A stretch of 64,000 nt of DNA, taken from NCBI GenBank assembly GCA_023391105.1, contig JAEWBO010000001.1, forward strand, positions 33,967 to 97,966, read 5' to 3'. This document shows positions 16,228 through 25,297 of this stretch, piece after piece. The translations under genes and the position numbers were made by a program. Each line of letters begins with the position of its first letter. Position 1 is the first letter of the stretch. The notes beneath the pieces were generated by a model, which searched no databases, was not told the DNA's origin, and was given only the letters and a program-made list of their open reading frames with translations. Source of the stretch: Bacillota bacterium (GTDB lineage Bacteria; Bacillota; Clostridia; Christensenellales; SZUA-584).

Positions 16228-17106
16228 ATGAAACCATTGCGCCTGTTTGGCGGCAGACTCAAAATCAATCTGCTCATGATACCTGCCGTGGTGTTTTTGC
16301 TTATCGTAGGCATGGGGGATGTGGTGCTTTACTACATCCCCACCGTGCTGCTGCATGAATGGGCTCACGTGATTTTCGCTTCGGCGCTTGGTATGACGGT
16401 TTCTGAAATGGAGCTGTTTCCGTTCGGGTGCGCGGCAAAGCTGCAATGCTTTGCCGTTTCACGCACCAAAGAAATTGTGGTGGCTGCCGCAGGCCCGGCC
16501 GCAAATATGGCGGCTGCCTGTGCCACTTTTTTTATTGATAAATACGGGTTCGAAATTACGGTGGCAGAGCGCCTGATTTCTTCGAATCTTGCGCTGGCCG
16601 CGGTGAATATGCTGCCTGCGCTGCCGCTGGACGGCGGACGCATCGTGAGGGCCATTTTCGCATCGTTTATAGGTTATAAACGCGCCACGCGTTTAACCGC
16701 CTGTGCGGGTATTTTTTTTGCCGCCATGCTTTTGGGAGTGGGGGTTTGGGCGCTCTTTCAAGACACGCTGAATCCAAGCTTTTTCATTATGGGCTTCTTC
16801 TTATGTCTGGCGGCGGTCAAAGAGCTTAAAAGCGCACCCTATACACTGATACGCGACTTTTCGGGCAAACGTGAGACCATTGATAAGCGCAAAACGCTAA
16901 GCATTAACCGCTTTGCCGCGATGCGTACAGAAACACTGCGCGACATCATGCGAGAATTTGAAGCGGGCAAATACAATATGGTGACGGTTCTCGATAAGGA
17001 TCTTGGTGTGTTGGGCGAGCTGGATGAGCGCCAGATACTCGATGGCATGATAGAAAAAGGCACGCAGGTGACACTGGGCAGCATATATAAGTTAAGGAAG
17101 GACTGA
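16228..17106 (+). CDS. spoIVFB: SpoIVFB-like intramembrane metalloprotease (M50)
   Basis: 292 residues. Zinc-protease motif HEWAH sits in an N-terminal membrane helix, and the second ligand motif NMLPALPLDGGR follows (about 130-141). There are about five membrane segments, then a cytoplasmic CBS-like C-terminal domain of about 70 residues, as in SpoIVFB. In Bacillus this enzyme cleaves pro-sigma-K in the mother cell. Co-transcribed with the SpoIVFA-like gene. The pair is good evidence for a sporulation programme. No sigma-K gene is in the window, so the substrate is inferred. Confidence 0.88.
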   Translation: MKPLRLFGGRLKINLLMIPAVVFLLIVGMGDVVLYYIPTVLLHEWAHVIFASALGMTVSEMELFPFGCAAKLQCFAVSRTKEIVVAAAGPAANMAAACATFFIDKYGFEITVAERLISSNLALAAVNMLPALPLDGGRIVRAIFASFIGYKRATRLTACAGIFFAAMLLGVGVWALFQDTLNPSFFIMGFFLCLAAVKELKSAPYTLIRDFSGKRETIDKRKTLSINRFAAMRTETLRDIMREFEAGKYNMVTVLDKDLGVLGELDERQILDGMIEKGTQVTLGSIYKLRKD

Positions 17107-17166
17107 TAATATTTCGGATCAAATCAATTGAAGCGCCCCTTAAAAAAAGTGAGACGTGTTGACAGA

Positions 17167-17195
17167 TTGTCAGTAAGAGTTTGCTGTGATACAAT
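17167..17195 (+). promoter_or_regulatory. promoter with extended -10
   Basis: TTGTCA (17167-17172), 17-bp spacer, TACAAT (17190-17195) preceded by TG plus one base. It reads into the GTG-started MBL gene at 17214, which implies a very short untranslated leader. Confidence 0.65.
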
Positions 17196-17213
17196 CGTTT
17201 ATGAGGTGGTAGG

Positions 17214-17915
17214 GTGAGAATTTATTATTTACATCACAGCGCGGTTTGCGTGATATTCGACAGAACATTGCTGATATTTGATTATTATCTGCATGAAGGT
17301 GATAAGCATATTGAAGACGGACATATCTCAAAAGAAGATATTGCGGGCTTTGATCACGTTTATGTGTTTGTTTCGCATTCCCATCACGATCATTTCAATC
17401 CGGTCATTTTTGAATGGGCATCGCCCAGCGTGACTTATATACTCGACAGCACCATTAAAGAAGCGCCCAAGGACGCGGTTGTTCTGCGCCCCGGTGAAAC
17501 CTATAACGATGAATCCATTTATGTGCGTGAATTCGGTTCCACTGATTGCGGCGGCAGTTTTTATGTGAATATAAACGGGACAAGCCTTTTTCATGCGGGT
17601 GACCTGAACGATTGGCACTGGAAGGACGACGGCAACAAACGTTATTCACGCGTGATGACCAAAATGTTTGATCGCGAGATAACATATATTAAAGAACATG
17701 TGGCGCATATCGATTATGCGTTTTTCCCTGTTGATAAGCGCATGGGCTCTGACCATGACGCGGGAGCAAGGAAGTTTATCGACACCATAAAGCCCGATGT
17801 GCTGATTCCCATACATTTTCAGAGCTTTGCAGATGCGCAAGAGTTCGGCGAATTGATGGATGGCGGCGCGACCAGGGTGCTCGGTGTGCATCACATGGGA
17901 GAAAGGTTGTTATAA
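17214..17915 (+). CDS. metallo-beta-lactamase-fold hydrolase
   Basis: 233 residues with the MBL metal motif HSHHDH at about 55-60, a further HAGD (about 127-130) and the late HFQSF. It resembles the UlaG/YycJ-like 'MBL fold metallo-hydrolase' group, cytoplasmic, substrate unknown. The start is a GTG at 17214 behind GAGGTGG. Its stop codon overlaps the ATG of the next gene (TAATG), so the two are translationally coupled. Confidence 0.85.
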   Translation: MRIYYLHHSAVCVIFDRTLLIFDYYLHEGDKHIEDGHISKEDIAGFDHVYVFVSHSHHDHFNPVIFEWASPSVTYILDSTIKEAPKDAVVLRPGETYNDESIYVREFGSTDCGGSFYVNINGTSLFHAGDLNDWHWKDDGNKRYSRVMTKMFDREITYIKEHVAHIDYAFFPVDKRMGSDHDAGARKFIDTIKPDVLIPIHFQSFADAQEFGELMDGGATRVLGVHHMGERLL

Positions 17916-18283
17916 TGACATTTACGATTGAACATGCCAATATCAATGTATTGGATATTGACGCAAGCATCAGGTTCTACGCCGAAGCCTTGGGACTCAA
18001 GGAGACGCGCAGAATAACCGCAGACGACGGATCATTTGTGATCGTTTTCATGGAAGACGGCATCACGGGATTTAAGCTGGAGCTCACGTGGCTTCGTGAC
18101 AAGGAAGGGCCGTACAATTTGGGTGACAACGAGAGTCATATCTGCTTTGCTGTGGATGATTTCGATTCGGCGTATGCGCACCATAAACAGATGGGCATCA
18201 TAAGCTATGAGAACGTATCAATGGGCGTGTATTTCATATGCGATCCGGACGGGTACTGGCAGGAGATCAAACAACGCCCTTAG
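17915..18283 (+). CDS. VOC/glyoxalase-family protein
   Basis: 122 residues forming one vicinal-oxygen-chelate domain pair (HANINVLDIDASIRFY at the start, ICDPDGYWQEI at the end), as in glyoxalase I. Candidate metal ligands are His7, Glu (about 54), His (about 75) and the Glu of WQEI. It is translationally coupled to the MBL gene; an MBL hydrolase beside a glyoxalase-I-like protein recalls a glyoxalase I/II pair, but the MBL protein is not an obvious glyoxalase II, so this is only suggestive. Confidence 0.85.
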   Translation: MTFTIEHANINVLDIDASIRFYAEALGLKETRRITADDGSFVIVFMEDGITGFKLELTWLRDKEGPYNLGDNESHICFAVDDFDSAYAHHKQMGIISYENVSMGVYFICDPDGYWQEIKQRP

Positions 18284-18316
18284 GTGGAAACTGTCGTCAT
18301 ATAAAATAAATCGACG

Positions 18317-18346
18317 TTGCCTGTATTTGCATAATCATGATATAAT
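18317..18346 (+). promoter_or_regulatory. promoter with extended -10
   Basis: TTGCCT (18317-18322), 18-bp spacer, TATAAT (18341-18346) preceded by TG plus one base. It drives the radical-SAM/DUF2344/rng unit. Confidence 0.65.
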
Positions 18347-18384
18347 AACATCTGGTGTAAAATAGCAGACGGTAAGGACATCGA

Positions 18385-20220
18385 ATGATCGATACTAATA
18401 AACTTGAAATTGTATTGCCCAAAGTAAGCAAACCGGCCCGATATACGGGCGGCGAACTCGGCGAGGTAAAAAAAGATTTAAAAGGCGTGGATGTGCGCTT
18501 TGCGTTTTGTTTCCCGGATGTGTATGAGGTGGGGATGTCTCACCTGGGAACAAGCATACTCTATCACTTGGTTAATGGGATGGATGGCGTTTATGCCGAA
18601 AGGTGCTTTGCGCCATGGCCGGACATGGAGACGGCCCTGAAGGACACGGCGCTGCCGCTCTACTCGCTGGAAACAAAGTCCGCGCTTTTTGATTTTGACA
18701 TTGTGGGATTCAGCCTTGGCTACGAAATGTGTTATACCAATGTGCTGACCATGCTCGATCTTGGACGTATCCCCATATATTCCAAAGAAAGACGCGATGG
18801 CGATACGATCGTGATTGCGGGCGGAGGCTGTGTGTACAACCCCGAGCCGCTTGCCGATTTCATCGATATTTTTGTGGTGGGCGAAGGCGAGGAAGTACTC
18901 GTTGAGCTTATCGAATTATACAGAGTTTGTAAGAAGGATCGTTTAAGCCGCAGCGATTTTCTGCGCCGCGCTGCAGGTATACAAGGCATTTACGTGCCGT
19001 CTCTTTATAAGGTCACGTATCACGCAGATGGAACGGTAAAAGACATCACCGCCGATGAAGGCGTGCCGATGCCGGTGAACAAACGCATCGTCAGTGATTT
19101 TGACGCGGGATTTTTTCCTCAGTCGCCCATTGTGCCGTATCTTGGCGTGATACACGACCGTGTGACTGTGGAGGTCATGCGCGGTTGTACGCGCGGCTGT
19201 CGGTTTTGTCAGGCGGGTTTTATTTACCGCCCTGTGCGCGAAAGAAGTGCGGACACGCTGATCAAGCAGGCCAAGGCAAACATTGCTCACACCGGGCACG
19301 AGGAGGTCTCGCTGTGCTCGCTGTCCACAGGCGATTATTCGCAGGTGGCGCGGCTCGTGTGCACCCTGTCGGACGATTTTTCGGGCACGGGTGTGTCGCT
19401 TGCAGTGCCGTCGCTGCGTATCGACTCATACGAGGGCGAATACGCGCAGAAGCTCAAAGAGGTGCGCAACACAGGGCTTACCTTTGCTCCCGAAGCGGGG
19501 ACTCAGCGCCTGCGTGACATAATCAACAAGAACATCACGGAGGATGACATATTCACGGCGGTCAAGGAAGCGTTTGAATCGGGTACGAATGGCGTCAAGC
19601 TGTATTTTATGATGGGGCTGCCCGGGGAAACCATGGAGGATGTGTTGGGCATTGCCGATATCGCGGCGCGTATACGCAGCATCTATTACGAGGTGCCCAA
19701 AGAGAAACGCTCAGGCGGGTTTAAGCTTACGGTCAGCGTGTCATGCTTTGTACCCAAGCCGCACACGCCGTTCCAATGGGCGGCGCAGGACGATATTGCT
19801 GTCTTTGAAGATAAGCAGCGGCGCCTCAAGGACGCGCTCAGAAGCGTCAAGGGCGTCAAGTTCAACTGGCATGACGCGAGGCTGAGCATGCTCGAAGCGG
19901 TGTTTGCACGCGGCGACAGGCGGCTTTCAGCCGTACTTATGAACGCCTATGCGGCGGGTTGCCGGTTCGACAGCTGGAAAGAGCTTTTTGATTTTGATAA
20001 ATGGTGCCGTGCGTTTGAGGACGCGGGTGTTGATCCCGCCTTTTACGCGGCACGTGAACGAAAATTTGCTGAGGTTTTGCCTTGGGAAGTGATTGATTCA
20101 GGGCTCAGTAAGTCGTATCTCTGGAAGGAAAAAGAAACCGCGGAAGCGGCTGCGACCACGCCCGATTGCCGCCTTGGCTGTACGGGCTGCGGGCTTAAGG
20201 AAGCGGGGCTGTGCGTATGA
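18385..20220 (+). CDS. B12-binding-like radical SAM protein (TIGR03960 type)
   Basis: 611 residues. The N-terminal part resembles a B12-binding fold; the radical-SAM cluster motif is CTRGCRFCQ at about 269-277, and the C-terminus ends in a Cys-rich CRLGCTGCGLKEAG that may hold another cluster or zinc. The pairing with a DUF2344 protein and then RNase G and L21/L27 genes is a recurrent Firmicute arrangement. The reaction is unknown to me; a role in RNA or ribosome modification is a guess from context. The stop overlaps the next start (ATGA). Confidence 0.88.
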   Translation: MIDTNKLEIVLPKVSKPARYTGGELGEVKKDLKGVDVRFAFCFPDVYEVGMSHLGTSILYHLVNGMDGVYAERCFAPWPDMETALKDTALPLYSLETKSALFDFDIVGFSLGYEMCYTNVLTMLDLGRIPIYSKERRDGDTIVIAGGGCVYNPEPLADFIDIFVVGEGEEVLVELIELYRVCKKDRLSRSDFLRRAAGIQGIYVPSLYKVTYHADGTVKDITADEGVPMPVNKRIVSDFDAGFFPQSPIVPYLGVIHDRVTVEVMRGCTRGCRFCQAGFIYRPVRERSADTLIKQAKANIAHTGHEEVSLCSLSTGDYSQVARLVCTLSDDFSGTGVSLAVPSLRIDSYEGEYAQKLKEVRNTGLTFAPEAGTQRLRDIINKNITEDDIFTAVKEAFESGTNGVKLYFMMGLPGETMEDVLGIADIAARIRSIYYEVPKEKRSGGFKLTVSVSCFVPKPHTPFQWAAQDDIAVFEDKQRRLKDALRSVKGVKFNWHDARLSMLEAVFARGDRRLSAVLMNAYAAGCRFDSWKELFDFDKWCRAFEDAGVDPAFYAARERKFAEVLPWEVIDSGLSKSYLWKEKETAEAAATTPDCRLGCTGCGLKEAGLCV

Positions 20221-20885
20221 GAATGGCACTAGAATTCGCCAAAAAAGGCGCCGCAAAGTATATCTCGCATTTGGATCTCCAACGTGCGTTTTCGCGCGCC
20301 ATAAGGCGCTCCGGGCTGCCAGTGAAGCTCTCGGAAGGGTTTAACCCGCATTACGTCGTGTCGTTTGCATCGGCGCTCTCATTGGGTATGGAAAGCGAAT
20401 GCGAATGTGTGGAAGTGGCGATGGCGCAAGAGGTGCACGCTGATGAGTTTCTGCTTAAGATCGCACGTGCGCTGCCGCCGGGCCTTGTGGCCAGACGTGC
20501 GGTGAGGCTGCGTGACAACGCGCCCAAGCTCATGGCGGCGCTCAGCGAAGCAGAATATGAAATGCCCGTTGATGCATCACGCGCACAAGAAGTGCAACGA
20601 AGCATCGAGGATATATTAAACCGCAAAGAGATTTTGGCTGTCAAGGTATCCGGCGGAAAGGAAAAACAGATCGATATCCGCCCGATGATTAAAGCACTGT
20701 CCTTGATTGATGGCAGGCTCATGATGCGGCTCTCCGTCGCCCAGACGGGCTCGTTAAAGCCGGAGATGCTTTTGGATGAGATCGAAAAGCAGACGGACAA
20801 GCTGGAGCGATGCGTGAAAAGGACGGCCTTGTATACGCAATCCGGCGGTGAAATCATGGATTTGCTGGATGCATTTAAGCTGTGA
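20217..20885 (+). CDS. DUF2344/TIGR03936-family protein
   Basis: 222 residues. The N-terminus (MALEFAKKGAAKYISHLD) and SEGFNPH block are typical of the family, which is always near or fused to the preceding radical-SAM protein. I chose the ATG at 20217 because it overlaps the upstream TGA; GTG 20211 and ATG 20223 are alternatives. Function unknown; probably works with the radical-SAM enzyme. Confidence 0.85.
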   Translation: MRMALEFAKKGAAKYISHLDLQRAFSRAIRRSGLPVKLSEGFNPHYVVSFASALSLGMESECECVEVAMAQEVHADEFLLKIARALPPGLVARRAVRLRDNAPKLMAALSEAEYEMPVDASRAQEVQRSIEDILNRKEILAVKVSGGKEKQIDIRPMIKALSLIDGRLMMRLSVAQTGSLKPEMLLDEIEKQTDKLERCVKRTALYTQSGGEIMDLLDAFKL

Positions 20886-20938
20886 ACTTAGCAGGCTGGA
20901 TGCCTGTTATATATTTTAAATTATATTTGGAGTGATTC

Positions 20939-22468
20939 ATGAATAAAAAAATCGTTGCGGATGTCAATGGCTTAGAGGCCAGGATTGCCCTGCTGGAAGA
21001 CGATAAGCTGGTGGAGATTCATGTGGAACGCCGGGGAAAAGAGCGCCTTGTGGGCAACATCTACAAGGGGCGCGTGGCCAATGTGCTGCCGGGTATGCAG
21101 GCAGCATTTGTAGACATCGGGCTGGATCGTAACGCTTTTCTCTATGCGGGCGACATACTGGCAGATACATCGGATTTTGAATTCGGCCAGAAATCGGACT
21201 CTGTGAATCTGAGACCCAACAGGATTGAGGACATGGTCAAGGAGGGGCAGGAGATACTTGTTCAGGTGTTGAAGCAGCCCGGCGGAACCAAGGGCGCGCG
21301 CATCACCACGCATGTGACGCTGCCCGGCCGCATGATGGTGCTGATGCCCACGGTGAACCATGTGGGCGTGTCACGCCGAATTGAGGACGAACAGGAGCGC
21401 ACGCGTCTTAAGGACATCCTGGAGGAACTAAAGCCAAAAGATATGGGCGTTATCGTGCGCACGGCGGCTGTGGGCAAAACAGCGGAGGATTTTGAGAGCG
21501 AAGTGCGGTTCCTGGCGCGGCTGTGGCAGCGTATCGTGAGCCGCAGCGATGTCATTCGGGCGCCGCGTCTGCTGCATGCAGAGGAGTCGCTCGTGTTTCG
21601 TACTGTACGCGATATGTTCACAACGGACGTGTCCGAGTTTGTGATTAACGATCACGATTATTATGACAAGGTGGTCGCGGTGGCGGGCATCATTGCGCCG
21701 CATTTGAAGGACAGGGTGCGCGTCTATACGACAGGCATCAATATATTCGACGATTTCGGTATTCAGGCGCGCATTGACAAGGCGCTGGAGAAAAAAGTCT
21801 GGATGAAAAACGGCGCGTACATCATCATCGACGAAACCGAAGCGCTGACCGTGATCGATGTCAATACGGGCAAGTTTGTTGGTGACAACAATCTGCAAGA
21901 AACGATACTTGAGGTAAACAGAGAAGCAGCCAAGGAGATTGCGCGACAGCTGCGTCTCAGAGATATCAGCGGCATTATCGTCATCGACTTTATCGATATG
22001 GAAGTGGAGGGCAACAAGCAAAAGGTTGTGGAGACGCTTGAGAACGCGCTCGCCAAAGACCGTACCAAGACCAACGTGCTTGGCATTACGAGCCTTGGGC
22101 TTGTGGAAATGACGAGAAAGAAGGTGCGGCGCAAGCTTTCCAGCATCGTGAAGCGCACCTGCCCCTATTGCGGCGGCAGCGGCCTGGTGGACAGCGAGGA
22201 AACGACGGCGATGAACATAAGGCGGTTGATACTCAGACAGACCGCGAACTCGGATATCAAGGAATACCTCATCGAGGTCAGCCCGCTTGTGGCCAAATAC
22301 ATTGAGAGCAAGCATGAAACGGACACACCGATACTTCCCAAGATAGATGGTGTGAAGTTCTATATCATGTCCAGCGAAGCGATGCACATTGCGGATTACA
22401 AGGTGGTAGAAATCACGTCGCAAAAGGAACGCGATAAACTGCTTGGAAAAGCCAAGGTGTTTTGTTGA
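20939..22468 (+). CDS. rng: ribonuclease G/E-family endoribonuclease
   Basis: 509 residues: N-terminal S1 RNA-binding domain (about 35-125), RNase H-like and DNase-like core with the acidic catalytic motifs VIDVNTG and VIDFIDM, and the zinc-link CPYCGG near 415. The size matches RNase G, with no long RNase E-type C-terminal scaffold. Known substrates of the family include 5' ends of rRNA precursors and mRNAs. It lies in front of rplU-rpmA, and the promoter for rplU overlaps its last codons. Confidence 0.93.
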   Translation: MNKKIVADVNGLEARIALLEDDKLVEIHVERRGKERLVGNIYKGRVANVLPGMQAAFVDIGLDRNAFLYAGDILADTSDFEFGQKSDSVNLRPNRIEDMVKEGQEILVQVLKQPGGTKGARITTHVTLPGRMMVLMPTVNHVGVSRRIEDEQERTRLKDILEELKPKDMGVIVRTAAVGKTAEDFESEVRFLARLWQRIVSRSDVIRAPRLLHAEESLVFRTVRDMFTTDVSEFVINDHDYYDKVVAVAGIIAPHLKDRVRVYTTGINIFDDFGIQARIDKALEKKVWMKNGAYIIIDETEALTVIDVNTGKFVGDNNLQETILEVNREAAKEIARQLRLRDISGIIVIDFIDMEVEGNKQKVVETLENALAKDRTKTNVLGITSLGLVEMTRKKVRRKLSSIVKRTCPYCGGSGLVDSEETTAMNIRRLILRQTANSDIKEYLIEVSPLVAKYIESKHETDTPILPKIDGVKFYIMSSEAMHIADYKVVEITSQKERDKLLGKAKVFC

Positions 22469-22493
22469 CAGTTTTAAGCGGATATGATATTAT
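22465..22493 (+). promoter_or_regulatory. rplU promoter
   Basis: TTGACA (22465-22470, overlapping the rng stop), 17-bp spacer, TATTAT (22488-22493). Confidence 0.75.
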
Positions 22494-22499
22494 CTAAAA

Positions 22500-22612
22500 C
22501 TGAGCCGCACGGAAAATGGTATCTAAATCCGGTACGGGATCTCCCAAAAAACATCGATTTTTTGGGGTGAAAAATCGGTACCATCACGGCGAGACTGGGA
22601 AGAGGAGGTAAG
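22500..22612 (+). ncRNA. L21 leader (ribosomal protein autoregulatory leader)
   Basis: The 5' leader of rplU is highly structured. ATGGTA (near 22516) can pair with TACCAT (near 22579), enclosing a hairpin CGATTTTT/AAAAATCG (about 22554-22578). The end (ACGGCGAGACTGGGAAG) matches what I remember of the Firmicute L21 leader family. Presumed to bind L21 and repress rplU-rpmA. Confidence 0.65.
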
Positions 22613-22616
22613 CAGT

Positions 22617-22952
22617 ATGTACGCAATTTTTGAGACAGGCGGTAAGCAGTATAAAGCTGGCAAGGGTGATGTTGTTTTTGTAGAGAAGCTCGACAGTGAA
22701 CCCGGCAAGCTGGTAAGCTTTGATGCGCTGGTTGTGGCAGACGGTGACGACATTCAGATCGGCACACCCACAGTCGCAGGAGCCAAGGTGAGAGCCAAGG
22801 TTATCGAGCACGGCAAAATGAATAAGGTAGTGACCTTTAAGTATAAGGCCAAGAATAACTCCCGCAAAAAGCAGGGCCACAGGCAGCCGTTTACAAAGAT
22901 CAAGATCACGAGCATTGCCACGGCTGGCAGTAAAGAAGAAGCGGCAGAGTAG
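22617..22952 (+). CDS. rplU: 50S ribosomal protein L21
   Basis: 111 residues with the standard MYAIFETGGKQYK start and the C-terminal KKQGHRQPFTKIKI; the tail is slightly extended (SIATAGSKEEAAE). Binds 23S rRNA. An AGGAGG site precedes the ATG. It is followed by rpmA after 33 bp, with no ysxB/prp gene in between. Confidence 0.97.
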   Translation: MYAIFETGGKQYKAGKGDVVFVEKLDSEPGKLVSFDALVVADGDDIQIGTPTVAGAKVRAKVIEHGKMNKVVTFKYKAKNNSRKKQGHRQPFTKIKITSIATAGSKEEAAE

Positions 22953-22985
22953 AACAATCCCTAATGGAAAGCGAGGTGCATTTTA

Positions 22986-23240
22986 ATGGCACATAAGAAA
23001 GGTGTCGGTAGTTCCAGAAACGGCAGAGACTCAGAGAGCAAACGGCTCGGCGTCAAACGCGGCGACGGTCAGTTTGTGCTTGCGGGTAATATCCTGGTGC
23101 GCCAGCGGGGAACAAAGTTCTATCCGGGCAACAATGTGGATATTGGCGGAGATGATACGCTGTTTGCGCTTGTCGATGGAAACGTCAAGTTCGAGCGTAA
23201 GGGCCGCGATAAAAAGCAGGTCAGTGTATACCCGAGCTGA
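22986..23240 (+). CDS. rpmA: 50S ribosomal protein L27
   Basis: 84 residues beginning [16 protein letters not shown]. Most Firmicute L27 proteins begin with a 9-residue extension ending in a phenylalanine-rich Prp cleavage site; here it is absent. The codons immediately upstream in frame do not encode such a motif and run into a stop at 22982. The protease gene normally found between rplU and rpmA is also absent. The mature L27 N-terminus that reaches the peptidyl-transferase centre is therefore made directly (after Met removal). Confidence 0.97.
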   Translation: MAHKKGVGSSRNGRDSESKRLGVKRGDGQFVLAGNILVRQRGTKFYPGNNVDIGGDDTLFALVDGNVKFERKGRDKKQVSVYPS

Positions 23241-23257
23241 CAACATATGATTTTGAG

Positions 23258-23290
23258 CAGGCTCTGCTAATGGCAGAGCCTGTTTTCGTT
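23258..23290 (+). terminator. intrinsic terminator after rpmA
   Basis: Ten-bp perfect stem CAGGCTCTGC (23258-23267) / GCAGAGCCTG (23273-23282), then TTTTCGTTTTG. Confidence 0.88.
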
Positions 23291-23325
23291 TTGTTTGACG
23301 CAACATGGCATAATGCGCAAAATGG

Positions 23326-23334
23326 TGCTATAAT
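23326..23334 (+). promoter_or_regulatory. extended -10 promoter for DAHP synthase
   Basis: TG-C-TATAAT at 23326-23334. There is no good -35 at 17 bp. The expected start of transcription is about 50 bp before the gene. Confidence 0.5.
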
Positions 23335-23392
23335 GTTTGAGGGTATGCGGCATTCATGATTATTCGCCGTGTGCCAGAGGAAAAGAAAACAA

Positions 23393-24421
23393 ATGAACAT
23401 ACAGCGAATCAAACAAATACCGACACCGGAGCAAATTATAGAGGAGATTCCGTTTCCGCCGCATCTTAAGGATATTAAGCAAAAGCGCGATGAAGATATC
23501 AAGCGTGTTTTTGAAGGTAAAGATGACCGGTTTATCCTTGTCATCGGCCCATGCAGTGCCGACAGCGAGGACTCTGTGTGCGATTATATCGGCCGCCTCG
23601 CCAAGGCGCAGGAGAAGGTGCAGGAGCGTATTATTATCATACCGCGCATCTATACCAACAAACCAAGAACCACAGGCGAAGGCTATAAGGGCATGGTGCA
23701 CCAGCCAGACCCCAGCAAAGAGACGGACCTGTTCGAAGGCGTGAAGGCAATCCGCAGGCTGCATATCAAGGCGCTCAGTGAGTTCTACATGCCCGCGGCC
23801 GACGAGATGCTATATCCTGAAAACTATGCGTATCTTGCGGATGTTCTCGCGTATAACGCCGTAGGCGCGCGTTCGGTGGAGAACCAGCAGCATCGGCTCA
23901 CCGCAAGCGGTGTGAACACGCCCGTAGGCATGAAAAACCCGACCAGCGGCGATCTTTCCGTGATGCTCAATTCGATAAAGGCGGCGCAGATGGCGCATAC
24001 CTTTATATACAACGGCTGGGAGGTCAAAACGGCGGGCAACCCATATGCACACGCGATACTGCGCGGCGCGGTGACATCGGATGGACGCAGCGTGCCCAAC
24101 TATCATTTTGAAGACCTGTTCTTGTTTGCGAAAGCGTATCAAGATATGCAGCTGCAAAACCCTGCGATCTTAATTGACACAAATCACGCGAACTCCATGA
24201 AAAACTTTTATGAGCAACCGAGAATCGCGCGCGAGGTGCTGAACAGCCGGCAATATGAGCCGATTCTCACAAAGATGATCAAGGGGCTTATGATCGAAAG
24301 CTACATCGAAGAAGGCAATCAAGCCATCGGTGATAACGTATACGGCAGATCCATCACAGACGCGTGCCTTGGCTGGGACGATACCGTCAGGCTCATCGAT
24401 GATATTGCCGAGAACGTATAA
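23393..24421 (+). CDS. aroF: 3-deoxy-7-phosphoheptulonate (DAHP) synthase, type I
   Basis: 342 residues of the AroF/AroG/AroH class. It condenses phosphoenolpyruvate and erythrose-4-phosphate, the first step of the shikimate pathway. Motifs are GPCSADSED, KPRTTGEGYKG and the metal/substrate residues in DTNHANS and the C-terminal half. ATG 23393 is chosen over GTG 23369 because AGAGG lies upstream and the homologous N-terminus begins here. No other aromatic genes are adjacent, so the AroF/G/H assignment is generic. Confidence 0.93.
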   Translation: MNIQRIKQIPTPEQIIEEIPFPPHLKDIKQKRDEDIKRVFEGKDDRFILVIGPCSADSEDSVCDYIGRLAKAQEKVQERIIIIPRIYTNKPRTTGEGYKGMVHQPDPSKETDLFEGVKAIRRLHIKALSEFYMPAADEMLYPENYAYLADVLAYNAVGARSVENQQHRLTASGVNTPVGMKNPTSGDLSVMLNSIKAAQMAHTFIYNGWEVKTAGNPYAHAILRGAVTSDGRSVPNYHFEDLFLFAKAYQDMQLQNPAILIDTNHANSMKNFYEQPRIAREVLNSRQYEPILTKMIKGLMIESYIEEGNQAIGDNVYGRSITDACLGWDDTVRLIDDIAENV

Positions 24422-24439
24422 CTTAAAGGGACACAATAG

Positions 24440-25297
24440 ATGGACATCACATATGACAACAACAGCTTGACTTTTCACGGTTTATCTCACTTCTCTCTTT
24501 CGCAGTGTCTTTGCTGCGGGCAGGCGTTTCGCTGGAAGCCACACGGCAGCGGCTATTTTGGCGTGGCGATGGGATATGCCGTTTATGCGGAGCAAAACGG
24601 GCAGGACTTAACGCTCACAGGTGTACCGGAAAGCGCGGCGGCGGATTTTATCCGCTATTTTGACCTCGAAAGAGATTACGGCGCCATACAGGCAAGCTAT
24701 GTCAACGATCCTTTTTTGACTGAGGGCATCTGCTATGCAAACGGCCTGCGCGTGCTGCGCCAACCGTATTTTGAAACGCTTATATCATTTATCATATCCG
24801 CGAACAACAACGTGGGACGGATCAGCCGCATTATCGACACCATATGCGCAAAATACGGTGAGCCTCTTGACGGAGGTAACGATTTTCCGACACCCCAAAG
24901 GCTGGCTTCACTATCGCCGGACGAGCTAAAGGTCTGCGGCACGGGATACCGCGCAGATTATATCATCGGATCGGCCAAGATGGTGTGTGACGGCTTTGAT
25001 TTGGATGCGGTGGCGGATATGCCGTATGTACAGGCGCGTGAGGCGATGACGGCGCTGCCCGGCGTGGGGCTCAAGGTGGCAGACTGCGTCGCACTATACG
25101 GTATGGGTTTTTTGCAGGCGTTTCCGATGGACGTGTGGATGCGGCGCGTGGTGTGCGGCGTGTACCATTACGGTGGCAAAAACGACAATATGCTGCGTGA
25201 ATTTATATACACCACATTTGGTGAGCACGCGGGTATCGCGCAGCAGTATTTGTTTCATTACGCGCGGCATCATAAAGAATCGGTGTGCGCGAAATAA
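24440..25297 (+). CDS. ogg: 8-oxoguanine DNA glycosylase (HhH-GPD superfamily)
   Basis: 285 residues: N-terminal OGG domain (FRW near 30), helix-hairpin-helix LPGVGLKVADC with the catalytic Lys212, and the conserved Asp231 in FPMDVW. These two residues define a bifunctional glycosylase/AP lyase that excises 8-oxoguanine. It follows DAHP synthase by 18 bp. A degenerate copy of its last roughly 74 codons sits 2.4 kb downstream at 27651-27868, just after the P-II gene, so the intact 3' end here may have been brought in with the cassette that follows. Confidence 0.9.
   Translation: MDITYDNNSLTFHGLSHFSLSQCLCCGQAFRWKPHGSGYFGVAMGYAVYAEQNGQDLTLTGVPESAAADFIRYFDLERDYGAIQASYVNDPFLTEGICYANGLRVLRQPYFETLISFIISANNNVGRISRIIDTICAKYGEPLDGGNDFPTPQRLASLSPDELKVCGTGYRADYIIGSAKMVCDGFDLDAVADMPYVQAREAMTALPGVGLKVADCVALYGMGFLQAFPMDVWMRRVVCGVYHYGGKNDNMLREFIYTTFGEHAGIAQQYLFHYARHHKESVCAK

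Noticed and set aside
23369..23392. An upstream GTG start for DAHP synthase
   Set aside because: The added eight residues (MCQRKRKQ) are not family-like, and the ATG at 23393 follows an AGAGG site.
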